A DNA stretch of 64,000 nt from Paenibacillus rhizosphaerae (GCF_014192015.1 NZ_JACHXJ010000003.1:248001-312000); one strand, 5' to 3'; positions 7,885 through 16,930 are shown, counted from the first letter of the stretch. Program-made: numbers and translations. Notes: a model not told the origin generated them from the sequence alone.

Positions 7885-8631
7885 GTGTACACCGTGAAAG
7901 AGGTATCGGAACTGTCGAATGTCACCATCAAGACGCTTCACCACTACCACAAGATCGGCCTCCTGATGCCGAGGGAGATGACCGAGGCGGGATATCGGTT
8001 ATACGGCATGGAAGAACTGGAGCGTCTGCAGCACATTTTGTTTTATAAAGAGCTCGATTTTTCGCTGGAGCAAATCAAGCAGCTGCTGGAGGATCAGCCG
8101 GGCAGAGCCGAGATTTTATCCGGTCAAAGGGAACTGCTCCTTAGCCGGATGAGCCGGCTCGACCGGCTTGTGCATACGCTGGATGAGTCCATTCAACATA
8201 CACGGGAGGGAAAAGCGATGGATACGAAGGATATGTTCCAAGGATTTCAAAGCGAGGAGGAATGGAAGGAAGCGCTGGCGGAGCAAAACCGCCATATTCA
8301 GGAGAATTACGGATACGACATGTTGGAAGAACACCGTGTGGATCCGGTCGAAATGAACGAGCAGGCCGCGGAGGCGGTGCGTTTTATGAGCGGAATGGCG
8401 CAGGCGCTGAAAGATGGCGTCAAGTACGATGACGATCCGATTCGGCAGCTGATCGCATCGCATCTGGAGGCTTTGAAGAAGCACGGACATGACGCGGAAC
8501 CGGACACATTTGCCGTACAGGCGCGCTTTTTCCTGCAGGACGACTTTCACCGGAACATGCTGGAGTCCCAGCAAACCGGCCTGTCCTACTATTTGTGCAC
8601 CGCAGCCGAGGCGTTTGCGCAGAACGCTTAA
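7885..8631 (+). CDS. MerR-family regulator with TipAS-type domain
   Basis: 248 residues: MerR helix-turn-helix YTVKEVSELSNVTIKTLHHY with wing EAGYRLYGMEELERL, a coiled coil to about residue 110, and a TipAS-type helical domain (MFQGFQSEEEWKEAL ... EAVRFMSGMAQAL). GTG at 7885 follows AAAGGAGG. It shares the fold and layout of the regulator at 3395 but is a clearly distinct sequence. It faces an MFS pump whose promoter has a MerR-type spacer; drug-induced activation of the pump is the natural model. Confidence 0.87.
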   Translation: MYTVKEVSELSNVTIKTLHHYHKIGLLMPREMTEAGYRLYGMEELERLQHILFYKELDFSLEQIKQLLEDQPGRAEILSGQRELLLSRMSRLDRLVHTLDESIQHTREGKAMDTKDMFQGFQSEEEWKEALAEQNRHIQENYGYDMLEEHRVDPVEMNEQAAEAVRFMSGMAQALKDGVKYDDDPIRQLIASHLEALKKHGHDAEPDTFAVQARFFLQDDFHRNMLESQQTGLSYYLCTAAEAFAQNA

Positions 8632-8743
8632 CGGGTGTATAAGCCTGAATTTTGGTTACAACCCAATGGGTGCGTGGCTTCCATAAAGGTCGAGAGCCGT
8701 CAAGGCGCATAAAGACCCGAAAGAACCATATGAGTGTAAGGCT

Positions 8744-8770
8744 ACAGGATCGTAAGGCACAGGATCGTAA
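8744..8770. repeat. Short tandem repeat in intergenic DNA
   Basis: ACAGGATCGTAA occurs at 8744-8755 and 8759-8770. The flanking 8680-8840 stretch is built of looser copies of GAGAGCC/TCATCAAG and GGATCGAGAG-like words, giving a decayed-repeat look. No coding frame or known element is seen in 8632-8840. Confidence 0.5.
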
Positions 8771-8840
8771 AACGTCGAGTCCGATAGAAGTAGGATCGAG
8801 AGTCATCCAAGTTCCAGAGCCATCAAGTTCGATAGACGCA

Positions 8841-8877
8841 AAAAGACGGATCAGCTGCAGCTGATCCGTCTTTTTTG
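8841..8877. terminator. Bidirectional intrinsic terminator
   Basis: GACGGATCAGCTG is followed at once by its exact complement CAGCTGATCCGTC-type arm, with AAAAA before and TTTTTT after. It can end both the rightward merR and the leftward propeller gene. Confidence 0.9.
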
Positions 8878-8961
8878 TCTCTCCAAGGGTGATGCGTGAG
8901 AGGGCGCGACTGGGCAATTCCCGCTCCCCCTTTGATGCGCTGACGTGGCCTATGGTTTTCC

Positions 8962-10770
8962 TTAACGCTCCGAGCCGGCCGAACGCATCACCTGCACGTC
9001 TGCCATGACGTGGCTGCCCTTATAAAAAGCATAAACCGTCGTATTCCCTGCCCGCTTCCCGACCAGATTTCCTTCGGCATCGATATCGGCGATATCCGGG
9101 TTTTCGCTGCGGAATGCAGCCTGCTTGGTTACGTCCTTTTCCTTGCCGGTCTTGTAGTCCAGAAGCGTCAGACGGATATCCATCTGCGTACCGGCAGTCA
9201 AAGAATACTCGTCCGAATCCAGCTGAAGCCGCCCTTTGACCTTATCGAATTCATCGCTGTCCTCCGGCAGCACCTGGACCTTGATCCTAGCGGTCAGGCC
9301 CTGGAATTCCGCAAGCAGATAGGTTTTTCCCTTCGAGACGCCGGTTACACGCCCGGAAGGGTCCGCCCCGGCAATGGACGCATCTTCCGTGCTGTACACC
9401 GCCGCCGTGGACAGATCGCTGCGCGATCCATCCTCATATACCGCCTCAAGCACGGAAGGAACACTTTCCCCTTCTTTCAGCTTCAGTTCCTTGCCGGTGA
9501 ACACGATGCTAGTCGGTTTACGGTCATCGGCAGGTCCCTGCTCCTGAAAAGGGCTGAGCTTGATCAGCTGGAATTTCGTCGTTTCCTCCCGCAGGACCGT
9601 GCCGGGAACGATGATGCCTCCGTCCGGTCCGGCAGTCCCTGCGCCGTAGCGGGCTAAAGCAGCCTCCTTGAACAAGTGGCGGTTCAAAAGGTTGCCGTCC
9701 CTGTCCACAGTCAGCACATCGTACTGGATTTTCCGGTCCAAGGGGGTACCCGAATAGTGGCCCCCTAACAGGGCGTATCCGTCGCCTAAGGGAATCAGGT
9801 TGTTAAACACCTCATAGTCCGAGCCCTCCGTCTTGAACGTTTTCTCCCACTGCGGCTCCCCGTTCAGATCCGTCCTCGTCAGAATCGTGATGCGCTGCTG
9901 GTCCACCAGCCGCTGGCTGCCGATCAAATAACCATCGTCCCCTGCGGGAATTACTGCAAAAGCGCCCCGATCCGTGTGGGGATCGCTGATTTGCTTAGAC
10001 CAGACCTCCTGCCCATCCTCATTCAATTTGACGATCAGCAGCGCGTCCTGATCCCCAGCTTCGTATTCCGGTGAATTCACCGCGCCTACCGCGATCAGTC
10101 CGCCGTCTACCGCTGGAATCATATCGTCAAAATACTGGCTCTCCGCGTAACGGTATTTGTTGTACCACAGCTCCTGTCCCTGCCCATCGACCTTAAGCGC
10201 GTAAGCGGACTCGTATCCCATCTTGGAGATGCCTTTGCCGCCGATGACGAAGCTTCCGTCCTCCAGCTCCACCGCTGCCTTCGGAGTGCTGTAAATATAT
10301 GGATCATCTTGGGTCCGGTCCCACTGCAGCCCGCCTCCGGCATCCAGTTTGGCCAGGTACATCTCGCTGTACGGCTCACCGGCCTGATTGGTGGACGTTC
10401 CGTACACGAGATACCCGCCGTCCCGGGTTTCTATCGCGGACAGCGCTTCATTGGTACTCGAACCGCCGTAGGCCATTCTTTGCTCCCATTCCACCTCTCC
10501 CTCTTGGCTGAGCTTCATGATATAAACTTTTTGCTCATAATTGTCCCACTCTCCGGCAGGCACGACTTCCGTATAACTTCCCAAAGCCAGGTACCCGCCG
10601 TCCGACGTAGGAAGAACGCCTTCACCGGCGGACCAGCTCCCGTATTCCCGCGACCATTCAATATGCGTCTGGCTGTCGCTTTCAGCGCGGGCCACCCCCG
10701 CCTTTCCCCCTGGCATCACAATCAACAAAACCAACATCATGCTTGTAAATCGCAGCAAAAACCTGGACAT
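8962..10770 (-). CDS. Secreted beta-propeller protein with two bacterial Ig-like (BIG2) domains
   Basis: 602 residues. A signal peptide (MSRFLLRFTSMMLVLLIVMP, cleavage near ARAES) precedes about seven repeats of roughly 50 residues carrying a DGGYLxxG motif (TSDGGYLALG, TRDGGYLVYG, EDGSFVIGG, VDGGLIAVG, DDGYLIGS, GDGYALLGG, PDGGIIVPG), which suggests a seven-bladed propeller. Two BIG2-type domains follow (SIVFTGKELKLKEGE... and LDSDEYSLTAGTQ...). No catalytic or anchoring motif is seen. The ATG at 10770 follows GAGGGG; the track start GTG five codons earlier overlaps that site. A cell-surface binding role is inferred. Confidence 0.75.
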   Translation of the reverse strand: MSRFLLRFTSMMLVLLIVMPGGKAGVARAESDSQTHIEWSREYGSWSAGEGVLPTSDGGYLALGSYTEVVPAGEWDNYEQKVYIMKLSQEGEVEWEQRMAYGGSSTNEALSAIETRDGGYLVYGTSTNQAGEPYSEMYLAKLDAGGGLQWDRTQDDPYIYSTPKAAVELEDGSFVIGGKGISKMGYESAYALKVDGQGQELWYNKYRYAESQYFDDMIPAVDGGLIAVGAVNSPEYEAGDQDALLIVKLNEDGQEVWSKQISDPHTDRGAFAVIPAGDDGYLIGSQRLVDQQRITILTRTDLNGEPQWEKTFKTEGSDYEVFNNLIPLGDGYALLGGHYSGTPLDRKIQYDVLTVDRDGNLLNRHLFKEAALARYGAGTAGPDGGIIVPGTVLREETTKFQLIKLSPFQEQGPADDRKPTSIVFTGKELKLKEGESVPSVLEAVYEDGSRSDLSTAAVYSTEDASIAGADPSGRVTGVSKGKTYLLAEFQGLTARIKVQVLPEDSDEFDKVKGRLQLDSDEYSLTAGTQMDIRLTLLDYKTGKEKDVTKQAAFRSENPDIADIDAEGNLVGKRAGNTTVYAFYKGSHVMADVQVMRSAGSER

Positions 10771-11020
10771 ATGCGCACCCCTCACGTCTTGTCTGATTAA
10801 ATTCCATAATATTTCAATCTGCTCTAATTATGGGTTCAAATCATCCGGCTGGGTATCCCCCTAATCTCATAAATCCCTGTGTCGTATGGACGGTTTTCCG
10901 TTCACCGATCAAGGTCCTCTGCAACCCTCTGGACCTAGTTCGATGGAATGAGCCCCGCTAGTAGCGCCATTGCATTCGTCATGAAAGTGTGATATTAATT
11001 GTATGAACTATTTTACACGA

Positions 11021-11062
11021 TGTAAACAAAATTTGATAAAAAGGATTCGTTTACACTTTATA
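11021..11062 (+). promoter_or_regulatory. SDR promoter with embedded inverted repeat
   Basis: TTGATA (11033-11038) and TTTATA (11057-11062) with an 18-base spacer. TGTAAAC (11021-11027) and GTTTACA (11049-11055) form an inverted repeat with a 21-base gap that straddles the -35 box and enters the spacer, a position suited to repression. The tetR gene downstream at 12024 is a candidate regulator. Confidence 0.5.
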
Positions 11063-11080
11063 TGGGGGAGGCAATCAAAT

Positions 11081-11824
11081 ATGAGATTACAAGGCAAAGT
11101 GGCGATCATCACCGGAGCAGCCAACGGAATGGGGGCGGCGGAAGCGAAGTTATTTGCCAAAGAAGGCGCAAAGGTCGTTGCAACCGACTTAAACGGAGAG
11201 AAGCTGAATGAAATGGTTGCCGAAATCACAGCAAACGGCGGCGAAGCGGTGGCGCTGAGGCAGAACGTAACCTCGGAAGAGGAATGGAAGGCGATCGTGG
11301 CAAAAACGGTTGAGCTCTACGGCAAAGTGGACGTTTTGGTGAATAATGCCGGTGTCGCCAGCCCCAAAACGATGGCCGATATGGACATGGACGAATGGAA
11401 CAAGGTTATGGATATCAATCTGAACGGCTGCGTGCTTGGCATGAAATACTGTATCCCTGAAATGAAAAAGGCCGGCGGCGGATCGGTTATTAATATTTCA
11501 TCCATCGGCGGCATTGTGGGCATGGCGGGGTCAAGCCCTTATACCGCTGCCAAAGGGGCGCTGCGCGCGTTGTCGAAGTCCGCTGCCGTCGAGTACGGCA
11601 AGGATCGAATCCGCGTCAACTCCGTACATCCCGGCATCATCGTTACGCCGATGACCGCTCCTTCGATGGCATCCGCCATGCCTTACTATGAGGCGCACAC
11701 CCAGCTTCCTTACATGGGCGAGCCGGAAGACGTCGCTTATGGCGTCGTATTCCTGGCCAGTGACGAGTCCAGATTTATGACGGGTGCGGAACTCGTCATT
11801 GATGGCGGCTGGACGGCGCTGTAA
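11081..11824 (+). CDS. Short-chain dehydrogenase/reductase
   Basis: 247 residues, the classical SDR length. The NAD(P) motif TGAANGMG is at about residues 11-18, NNAG near 90, catalytic Ser in NISSIGG and YTAAK near 155-159, with a C-terminal GAELVIDGGWTAL. An acidic residue after beta2 (ATDLNG) favours NAD. The ATG at 11081 follows GGGGGAGGC; the longer frame from 11003 runs through the promoter. Substrate is not predictable; a 3-oxoacyl or sugar/steroid-type alcohol are all possible. Confidence 0.9.
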   Translation: MRLQGKVAIITGAANGMGAAEAKLFAKEGAKVVATDLNGEKLNEMVAEITANGGEAVALRQNVTSEEEWKAIVAKTVELYGKVDVLVNNAGVASPKTMADMDMDEWNKVMDINLNGCVLGMKYCIPEMKKAGGGSVINISSIGGIVGMAGSSPYTAAKGALRALSKSAAVEYGKDRIRVNSVHPGIIVTPMTAPSMASAMPYYEAHTQLPYMGEPEDVAYGVVFLASDESRFMTGAELVIDGGWTAL

Positions 11825-11850
11825 GCCGGGAGCGTTTTTCTATCCCATAA

Positions 11851-11900
11851 AAAAGGGACTGCTTCTCAAATGGTTCGAACCTTTGAGGCAGTCCCTTTTT
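11851..11900 (+). terminator. Intrinsic terminator of the SDR gene
   Basis: AAAAGGGACTGC...CTCAAA pairs with TTTGAG-GCAGTCCCTTTT around a TGGTTCGAAC loop, ending in TTTTT. Confidence 0.9.
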
Positions 11901-12023
11901 GAAAACTCGGCATCCTTATATCGATAGATAGACCATCGGTACATGTAATCTGGCTGTCTTGAATTTATGTCGATGGATGTTTTTATGCTAGTATAGAGTT
12001 ACCAAAAGATAGGTGTGATGTGC

Positions 12024-12626
12024 GTGGAAAGAAAAGATCCAAGGCAAGTGCATTCGATGAAAAAAATACAACGGGCTTACTTGTCGCTGATGCTGAAGGA
12101 AAACGAAAAAAGCATCAACATTCAGCGCATCTGCCAGGAAGCTCATGTGACGCGGCCTACGTTTTACAAATTGTATAAAGATATTCTGGAATTGCGCGTC
12201 GACCTGCACAATGCGATTTTAAACGATTTAAGGCAGTCCTTGACCATTACCCATCCCAAGAGGATTGACGAGCTGCGATCCGAGGACCTGCCGGAAAACA
12301 TGGTCGCTCTGTTTGAGCATATCATTCAAAACCAGCTTGCCTATGAAGTCATGCTGGTGTATAAACCGGACGACTTATTCATTCAGGAAGTAAAAAACAT
12401 GATCCGGCATTACGTAGAAGACGGCATTCGCGTATCCCAAACGTCCGAAGAAGGGCTCCGCATGGAGATGTCCTTCGTCATTTCCTATACAACCGGCGCT
12501 TATTTGGAAAGCATCGTTTGGTGGGTTCGCAGCAATTATAAATATTCCGCCGTCACCATGGCGTCCAAACTGCTCGAAATTTCCTTCCACGGACCATACA
12601 AAGACCCGATATCGTGGAATAAGTAA
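12024..12626 (+). CDS. TetR-family regulator
   Basis: About 200 residues beginning MERKDPRQVHSMKKIQRAYL if GTG 12024 is used; ATG 12018 and GTG 12015 are alternatives but sit too close to the AGGTG at 12011-12015. The N-terminal helix-turn-helix is NIQRICQEAHVTRPTFYKLYKD, truncated here, with a C-terminal TetR_C domain (FVISYTTGAYLESIVWWV). This is the DhaS/YfiR-like type. It may control the upstream SDR gene, from which a terminator separates it. Its stop lies three bases from the convergent methyltransferase. Confidence 0.85.
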   Translation: MERKDPRQVHSMKKIQRAYLSLMLKENEKSINIQRICQEAHVTRPTFYKLYKDILELRVDLHNAILNDLRQSLTITHPKRIDELRSEDLPENMVALFEHIIQNQLAYEVMLVYKPDDLFIQEVKNMIRHYVEDGIRVSQTSEEGLRMEMSFVISYTTGAYLESIVWWVRSNYKYSAVTMASKLLEISFHGPYKDPISWNK

Positions 12627-12629
12627 GAC

Positions 12630-13292
12630 CTATTTCACAATGCCGATCATAAACCCGTCGTACCCCTTGCTCCCCACTGTCTGCAGGGCCGTGGCTGAAA
12701 TGTTCGGATGCCCGCTGAGCATATCATAGAACGTTCGGACACCCTGCACCCGCGGGTCGGTGCTGTGCCGATCGACAATTTCCCCGTTGCGGATGACGTT
12801 GTCCCCGACAATGACCGTTCCCGGCCGGGAAAAATGCAGCGCCCAGCGGAGATAGTTCGGATTATTCGGCTTATCCGCATCGATAAAAATGAGGTCGAAC
12901 GGCTCCACCGCCTCTTTCTCCATTTGGGCCAGCTGCTCAAGCGCATCCCCGGTGCGCACCTCGATCGTCTGCTCCAGCCCCGCCCGGGCAATGTTCGCCT
13001 TGGCGACTTCGGCATGATGCGGACTCAGCTCCAGTGTGATGATCCGCCCGCCTTCCGCCAAGCCTCTGGCCATCCATATCGTGCTGTAGGCCCCCAGCGT
13101 CCCGATTTCCAGGATCCGTTTCGCCCCTTTGATCTGCACGAGCAGCTGCAGAAACTTCCCCTGATTCGCCGTCACGTCGATTTCCGGGAGGTCCGCCTTC
13201 CGGTTGGCCACGATCACTTCGTCCAAAATGCGGTCATTCGGGCACAGCCGGTCGACAATATACTCATCTACTTGTTCCCATACCTGATTCAT
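12630..13292 (-). CDS. SAM-dependent O-methyltransferase (COMT-like family 3)
   Basis: 220 residues, the usual length. SAM-binding motif I is RILEIGTLGAYSTIWMA near residues 60-75, the acidic strand end is ITLELSPHH, and the metal-binding Asp motif is DLIFIDADKPN near 135-145, followed by DNVIRNG. The family methylates catechols or similar small molecules using a divalent cation. A divergent lysR gene 149 bases away is the likely regulator. Confidence 0.9.
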   Translation of the reverse strand: MNQVWEQVDEYIVDRLCPNDRILDEVIVANRKADLPEIDVTANQGKFLQLLVQIKGAKRILEIGTLGAYSTIWMARGLAEGGRIITLELSPHHAEVAKANIARAGLEQTIEVRTGDALEQLAQMEKEAVEPFDLIFIDADKPNNPNYLRWALHFSRPGTVIVGDNVIRNGEIVDRHSTDPRVQGVRTFYDMLSGHPNISATALQTVGSKGYDGFMIGIVK

Positions 13293-13383
13293 TCCCCATC
13301 ACTCCTTAACATTTCGTACTATCTTCTTTAAGTTAGAAGCGCTTCTGGTTCTATTGTAGATCGACTATAATGATATGAATAAT

Positions 13384-13417
13384 ATATCTTTCGCCGATTT
13401 TCATATATTAAAGATAT
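13384..13417. promoter_or_regulatory. Inverted repeat between the O-methyltransferase and lysR
   Basis: ATATCTTT at 13384-13391 and AAAGATAT at 13410-13417 form a perfect dyad with an 18-base gap, 25 bases before the lysR TTG start. A LysR binding site is likely. Confidence 0.5.
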
Positions 13418-13441
13418 GAATAGATGAGGAGATGATACGCC

Positions 13442-14332
13442 TTGAACCTGCACGCCCTGCGCTTATTTCATGTGATTGCTTCCACCGGGAGCGTGACCCG
13501 GGCATCCGAGCTGCTGAAGATCAGCCAGCCTGCGATTACCGCCCAGATCAAGAAATTCGAGAAGGAGCTGTCCCTGATCCTGCTCGAACCGCAAGGAAGG
13601 GGCATCCGGCTGACCGATGCGGGGGAAAAAATAGCTGCGCTCGCCAAGAGGCTGTTCGCCGTCGAGCAGCAAATCGAGCAGCTGGCGCGGGATTACGAGC
13701 AGGGAACGGCCGGCCACATCCGTCTGGCGGCGACTTATCTGCCTGCGCACTTTCTCCTCCCGACCTGGCTGGCAAAGTTCAAGCAGCAGTACGAGCAGGT
13801 CGAGATGAGCATCACCACGACCAACTCCAGCGGGGCGCTCCGGCAGCTGCTGAGCGTCGAAGCCGACCTGGCCATTTATGGCGGGCTGCCGGAAGAATAT
13901 CCGGACACGATTCAGACCGAGGAGCTGTTCCAGGACGAGCTGTGGTTCGTCGTCGCGCCGAATCATAAGTTTGCGAACCGCCACCTGTCGCTTGCCGAAA
14001 TGATGAGCGAGCCGTTTGTCATGCGCGAGGAAGGCAGCTCCACGCGGGAGCGGCTGTTCGCGCTATGCCGCACCTACAATGCCCCGGCCCCCAAAGTATC
14101 GCTGCAGTTTAACGGTCTGCACGAGGCGATCACCGCCGTCATTGCCGGATATGGCGCGAACTTTGTCTCCTCGCTGGTCGTACGCGAATATGTGGCGCGG
14201 GGAGAGCTGTGCCGGGTCTATGTAGACGACGTCCGTTTGACGAACGTCATCGCCATCTGCACCCGCAAGGATGAGCCTCTGTCTCCGGCGGCCGCCAACC
14301 TGGTCGAGCTGATCCGCAGCAGCCCGGTGTAA
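13442..14332 (+). CDS. LysR-family regulator
   Basis: 296 residues. Winged helix LRLFHVIASTGSVTRASELL plus ISQPAITAQIKKFEKEL at residues 1-60, then the two-lobed periplasmic-binding-like effector domain (RLAATYLPAHFLLP; VVAPNHKF; GYGANFVSSLVV). The start is TTG at 13442 with GAGGAG eleven bases upstream. It diverges from the O-methyltransferase gene, the probable target. Confidence 0.9.
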   Translation: MNLHALRLFHVIASTGSVTRASELLKISQPAITAQIKKFEKELSLILLEPQGRGIRLTDAGEKIAALAKRLFAVEQQIEQLARDYEQGTAGHIRLAATYLPAHFLLPTWLAKFKQQYEQVEMSITTTNSSGALRQLLSVEADLAIYGGLPEEYPDTIQTEELFQDELWFVVAPNHKFANRHLSLAEMMSEPFVMREEGSSTRERLFALCRTYNAPAPKVSLQFNGLHEAITAVIAGYGANFVSSLVVREYVARGELCRVYVDDVRLTNVIAICTRKDEPLSPAAANLVELIRSSPV

Positions 14333-14409
14333 CGCGGCGTAAAATGCCGGTATGCTGCATTCCGCTGCATATTGCCCGAAACGCGTTTTAGCCGTGCGGC
14401 AGGGCCGGA

Positions 14410-15438
14410 CTAATCTTTTTCCAGCAAATAAATGGACGGATGCAGTCCCTTCAACCGGAGGTCGGCTACATTGGTCAAACGGAGATGGGCTTTCTCGGCA
14501 GCTGCCTGAAGAGGAGCCTCCGCATCGGTTAAGCAGACCATACGCCCTCCCGGTTTCAGCACCCGCTTCATCTCACTAAGCACTCCCTCATACAATGCGG
14601 GAAGGCATGCTATGGACGAAATCTGCTTTCCAAAAGGAAGATTGGTCACCACTTTGCCGGCATATCCCGAATCCAGCGGCAGGCGCTGCGCATCCCATGG
14701 CTTAACGTGCACACTGGAAATGTGGCCCACGTTGGCACGGGCAGCTGCGACGGCCTCCGCGGAGAGGTCTCCGCCGTGAATAAGGGCATGCGGATACGCA
14801 CAGCGCTCGGACAGCACGGTTCCTGATCCGCAGCAGGGGTCAACGAAGATGTCGTCAATCTCCGGACGGGCCACCCACACGAGCGCGTGCGCAACAGTCG
14901 GCCGCAGGGCGGCCGGCGTAAATTCCCGCGTCTTTCCCCTATACCTGAACGCCGCATCCGTCATCCTGACGGCAAAGACAGCCTCTTCCTGAACCAGATC
15001 GAGCCGAAACTCAAGCTGATGACCGCCGCTGTGATCTTGTCTAAAATGCCGGTTTCGCCGCATGATTCCCCATTCCGCAGCCTCTGCCGCTTCGAACCTG
15101 CTGTAGGTATGGTTCCCCGATCGGCTGGCATTGACCTTGAAGCTGAGCATTCCAGTTCCAGAAGAGGCTGGGAGGATCATGGATAAATCCAAACGGGAGA
15201 TTTCTTTTTCGATATCGTGCAAATGCAATTTATGGGGACCCACCGGGAACCGGTGGATGAAACGATACAGATTGTCGGCGGTCCGCAGCGCCAGGAAGTG
15301 CTCTACTGGCAGGTCAGAGTCAAAATAAACCTTACCCCTGGCCTTGTCCCGGATACATACACCGGAAATTTTAACCCGCATCTCGTCGGCGAGAATTTCT
15401 TCCAGTCCTGGCAGTACGGTAACAAAGTAGTGTGGCAT
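14410..15438 (-). CDS. THUMP-domain RNA methyltransferase (UPF0020 family)
   Basis: 342 residues: an N-terminal ferredoxin-like/THUMP region (PHYFVTVLPGLEEILADEM, RFIHRFPVGPHKL) and a C-terminal Rossmann methyltransferase with VDPCCGSGTVLSE, the acidic GGDLSAEAV and catalytic TNLPFGKQ in place of NPPY. These features place it near TrmN/RlmL-type m2G methyltransferases. Which RNA position is modified cannot be told; the NLPFG variant is typical of the m2G tRNA group. Confidence 0.85.
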   Translation of the reverse strand: MPHYFVTVLPGLEEILADEMRVKISGVCIRDKARGKVYFDSDLPVEHFLALRTADNLYRFIHRFPVGPHKLHLHDIEKEISRLDLSMILPASSGTGMLSFKVNASRSGNHTYSRFEAAEAAEWGIMRRNRHFRQDHSGGHQLEFRLDLVQEEAVFAVRMTDAAFRYRGKTREFTPAALRPTVAHALVWVARPEIDDIFVDPCCGSGTVLSERCAYPHALIHGGDLSAEAVAAARANVGHISSVHVKPWDAQRLPLDSGYAGKVVTNLPFGKQISSIACLPALYEGVLSEMKRVLKPGGRMVCLTDAEAPLQAAAEKAHLRLTNVADLRLKGLHPSIYLLEKD

Positions 15439-15922
15439 ATATCGATCACCTCGTCATGGATGGTAAGCATAGAATGAAGCCCGCAAAGCGCGGCTTTGGC
15501 TCCCGTGCCGGTTCAGGTGCCTGGCATTTGAGCCCTGGAAACAAAAAAAACGCGAATGAACAAAAAGTCCATTCGCGTCTTCTATGCAAAAAGGCACAGA
15601 CTGCACTAGGCTGCCTGCATAAGAACGTGATTAAGGAATTCCGTTTCATGGCCATTCACTGCATCCCCGGAAGCTGCATATCAAATATACCCAGCCCCTA
15701 TCGGGCTTGGATACCTTATGCTTCCGGCATGCTATTCAGTTTAGTTCACTGAATGAATGGTCAAGAAAACGGTCATCATCATCATCGTTCCAACCTCCAT
15801 CAATTACGAAATTTCCCCCATTATATTACAGACTTCAGGCCACCGCAAGAGATCTGAGCGCCAACAGGCCCGTCAATCCCCTTGCAGCTCTTTGCAGTCC
15901 TTAAGAAATTCAGACAGGAGAA
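15439..15922. other. Intergenic stretch with no recognisable gene
   Basis: About 480 bases between two leftward genes. Apart from the terminator at 15543-15578, which points left, I see no frame with a ribosome binding site, no RNA gene and no repeat. The terminator lies 345 bases past the GNAT stop, so a transcript with a long 3' end or an unseen short RNA is possible. Confidence 0.4.
15543..15578 (-). terminator. Intrinsic terminator, leftward
   Basis: ACGCGAATG at 15550-15558 pairs with CATTCGCGT at 15570-15578; read leftward the hairpin is followed by eight T. Confidence 0.85.
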
Positions 15923-16390
15923 TCAACCCTTAGCGACCGGCAGCCTCCAGACCTCCTCTTCCCCGTATACCGCCCCGGTTGGCGTGAAGCCTGCCGACTC
16001 ATACAGACGCTTGGCAATTCTGTTGTCCCCATGGACAGTCAGGCGGATTTCCCGGCAGCGATCCCACCGGCTTACGATCCACCGGATCATCTCCGTCAAA
16101 GCGGCCCGGCCATACCCTCGTCCTTGGTAGCGCTCATCAATCAAAAAGCCGTTGATCCAGTACATATCCGCCGTGTTTTCTTCACATGCGTGCATCATAA
16201 ACCCAACCATTTGGGGCCCATCATATATGGCGAAGGGGATATAATCGACGCTGTCCCCATCGGGTTTTACGTATATTTTTGCCAGCGAAACGGCGACCGG
16301 CGGAGTAAATCCGGCCTGTTCCTCCGCAACTCGAAGGGAAATGGCTTCCTCCCAATTTCCCCTTGTCACTTTTTGAAGCTGAATATCCAT
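15923..16390 (-). CDS. GNAT-family N-acetyltransferase (BltD-like)
   Basis: 155 residues with the acetyl-CoA pyrophosphate loop ERYQGRGYGRAAL at about 88-100 and the C-terminal RIAKRLYESAGFTPTG. The N-terminal LQKVTRGNWEEAISLRV and middle MYWINGFLID resemble spermine/spermidine acetyltransferase BltD, so a polyamine-type substrate is possible. AGGAGGCTTCGGT precedes the ATG. It stands alone. Confidence 0.85.
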   Translation of the reverse strand: MDIQLQKVTRGNWEEAISLRVAEEQAGFTPPVAVSLAKIYVKPDGDSVDYIPFAIYDGPQMVGFMMHACEENTADMYWINGFLIDERYQGRGYGRAALTEMIRWIVSRWDRCREIRLTVHGDNRIAKRLYESAGFTPTGAVYGEEEVWRLPVAKG

Positions 16391-16536
16391 ACCGAAGCCT
16401 CCTGCCAGGTGACGGGTCTACATCGTGAACGCCACCTCTTTTGACCCCCATTATACCGGAACCTTATCACTTGCATAAAGGTCATATAATAATGGGGTAA
16501 GCCAAAAAGTCATCTCATTTTGAAAGGACGGCGGTA

Positions 16537-16878
16537 ATGATGAAAATCAATCATTTGAATTTAACGGTGACCGATGTGGCGGCATCCCGGGCCTTTTTGG
16601 AAACTTATTTCGGCCTGGACTGCCGGGCGGCCCGCGGCGACAACTTCGCGGTGCTTTTCGATGATGACGGGTTTGTGCTAACGCTGATGAAGGGCCGTGA
16701 GGTGCAGTATCCCAAAACGTTCCACGTCGGTTTTCCCCAGCCAACCGAGGAGCAGGTCGACCGCATCAACCAAAGACTGCTGGAGGATGGCTACGACGTC
16801 AAGCCTCCGCAGCATGCGCACGGGTATACATTCTACGTCGAAGCGCCCGGCGGGTTTACGGTCGAGGTTCTCTGCTAA
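16537..16878 (+). CDS. VOC-family (glyoxalase-fold) protein
   Basis: 113 residues made of two beta-alpha-beta-beta-beta modules: MKINHLNLTVTDVAASRAFLE with strands to FVLTLMKG, then TFHVGFPQPTEEQVDRI to FTVEVLC. Metal-ligand positions are His6 and Glu near the C-terminus (GGFTVEVLC), consistent with a metal-binding VOC enzyme. ATG 16537 or 16540 are both possible after GAAAGGA. Function unassigned; members range from dioxygenases to drug-binding proteins. Confidence 0.85.
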   Translation: MMKINHLNLTVTDVAASRAFLETYFGLDCRAARGDNFAVLFDDDGFVLTLMKGREVQYPKTFHVGFPQPTEEQVDRINQRLLEDGYDVKPPQHAHGYTFYVEAPGGFTVEVLC

Positions 16879-16930
16879 ACCGCGTCCGATCTTGACTGCC
16901 AACCGTCAGACTGATGCTCGCGTCATCGAC

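Noticed and set aside
10786-11020. Possible structured leader (AGGTCC/GGACCT hairpin at 10912-10936, ACGGTTTTCCGT dyad)
   Set aside because: No match to any riboswitch class I know, and neither hairpin has a T run; kept only as unremarkable divergent promoter DNA.
15446-15655. 69-residue minus-strand frame
   Set aside because: It runs through the intrinsic terminator at 15543-15578 and has no ribosome binding site.
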